The notes under the pieces: generated by a model | What the model was told of the DNA's origin: nothing | Databases searched by the model: none | The model's input: the letters and a program-made list of their open reading frames with translations, nothing else | Position numbers and translations under genes: made by a program | Assembly: GCA_013696835.1 (NCBI GenBank) | Contig: JACCXV010000311.1 | Coordinates: 1 to 5,830 of the forward strand | DNA length: 5,830 bases | Direction of reading: 5' to 3' | DNA from: Gemmatimonadota bacterium | GTDB taxonomy: Bacteria > Gemmatimonadota > Gemmatimonadetes > JACCXV01 | Part shown: one piece after another, positions 5,731 to 5,830 of the stretch | Position numbering within the stretch: the first letter of the stretch is position 1 | How the letters are laid out: each line of letters begins with the position of its first letter

Positions 5731-5830
5731 ATGACATGCCGCGCTCGTAGCCTGGGCTGGACCCTGGCGTTGCTCGCAACCCTCGGCGTCGCGCCCACGC
5801 TCGGCGCTCAGGACCCGGCGCAACCGGACG
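5731..5830 (+). CDS. Secreted protein, N-terminal 33 codons only (continues past right edge)
   Basis: The frame opens MTCRARSLGWTLALLATLGV and then APTLGA|QDPAQPD. It has two arginines, a hydrophobic core of about 15 residues, and a signal-peptidase-I-like site before Gln27. Cys3 lies in the n-region and not in a lipobox, so a lipoprotein is unlikely. The gene is preceded by AAGGAGG at optimal spacing. It runs off the window, so the mature protein cannot be identified. It is on the same strand as the secreted protein at 4528-5286 but 444 bases away, so it probably has its own promoter. Confidence 0.8.
   Translation, partial: MTCRARSLGWTLALLATLGVAPTLGAQDPAQPD

Overview
This is a GC-rich bacterial chromosomal segment. 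It looks like a member of the FCB group, most likely Gemmatimonadota. That placement is inference: it rests on high G/C at third codon positions, on three secreted proteins whose predicted signal-peptide cleavage falls just before a glutamine (…A|Q), and on a long secreted beta-rich protein of a type common in Gemmatimonadota, Ignavibacteria and relatives. There is no rRNA, tRNA, CRISPR array, transposase or integrase to fix the taxonomy or to suggest a mobile element.

Left part, minus strand. From right to left the strand carries yadG (ABC ATPase, 3566-2496), yadH (ABC-2 permease, 2506-1730, overlapping yadG by 11 bases), a dodecin with an unusual Gly/Ser/Arg-rich tail (1654-1259), and the first 363 codons of a secreted protein (from 1091 off the left edge). 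The yadG-yadH pair is clearly one transcription unit making an ABC-2 exporter of unknown substrate. The dodecin lies 75 bases after yadH with no convincing terminator between them and may be co-transcribed. A near-perfect terminator-like hairpin at 1200-1232 separates the dodecin from the secreted protein, but its T-run faces the plus strand, opposite to every gene near it.

Right part, plus strand. A divergent 156-base intergenic region (3567-3722), holding a 21-base-period direct repeat, leads to a compact P-loop kinase resembling phage-type deoxynucleoside monophosphate kinases (3723-4238). A secreted, beta-strand-rich protein, probably of the outer membrane, follows at 4528-5286. Next comes a 444-base stretch without a confident gene (5287-5730). 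The window ends in the first 33 codons of another signal-peptide protein (5731 onward).

Most of the window is ordinary housekeeping and envelope content, and I see no clear new multi-gene system. The points most worth a second look are the RGG-like tail on the dodecin and its substituted flavin-contact positions, the uniform Gln at the mature N-termini of the secreted proteins, the terminator facing the wrong way, and a possible frameshift at the 3' end of the 4528-5286 gene.
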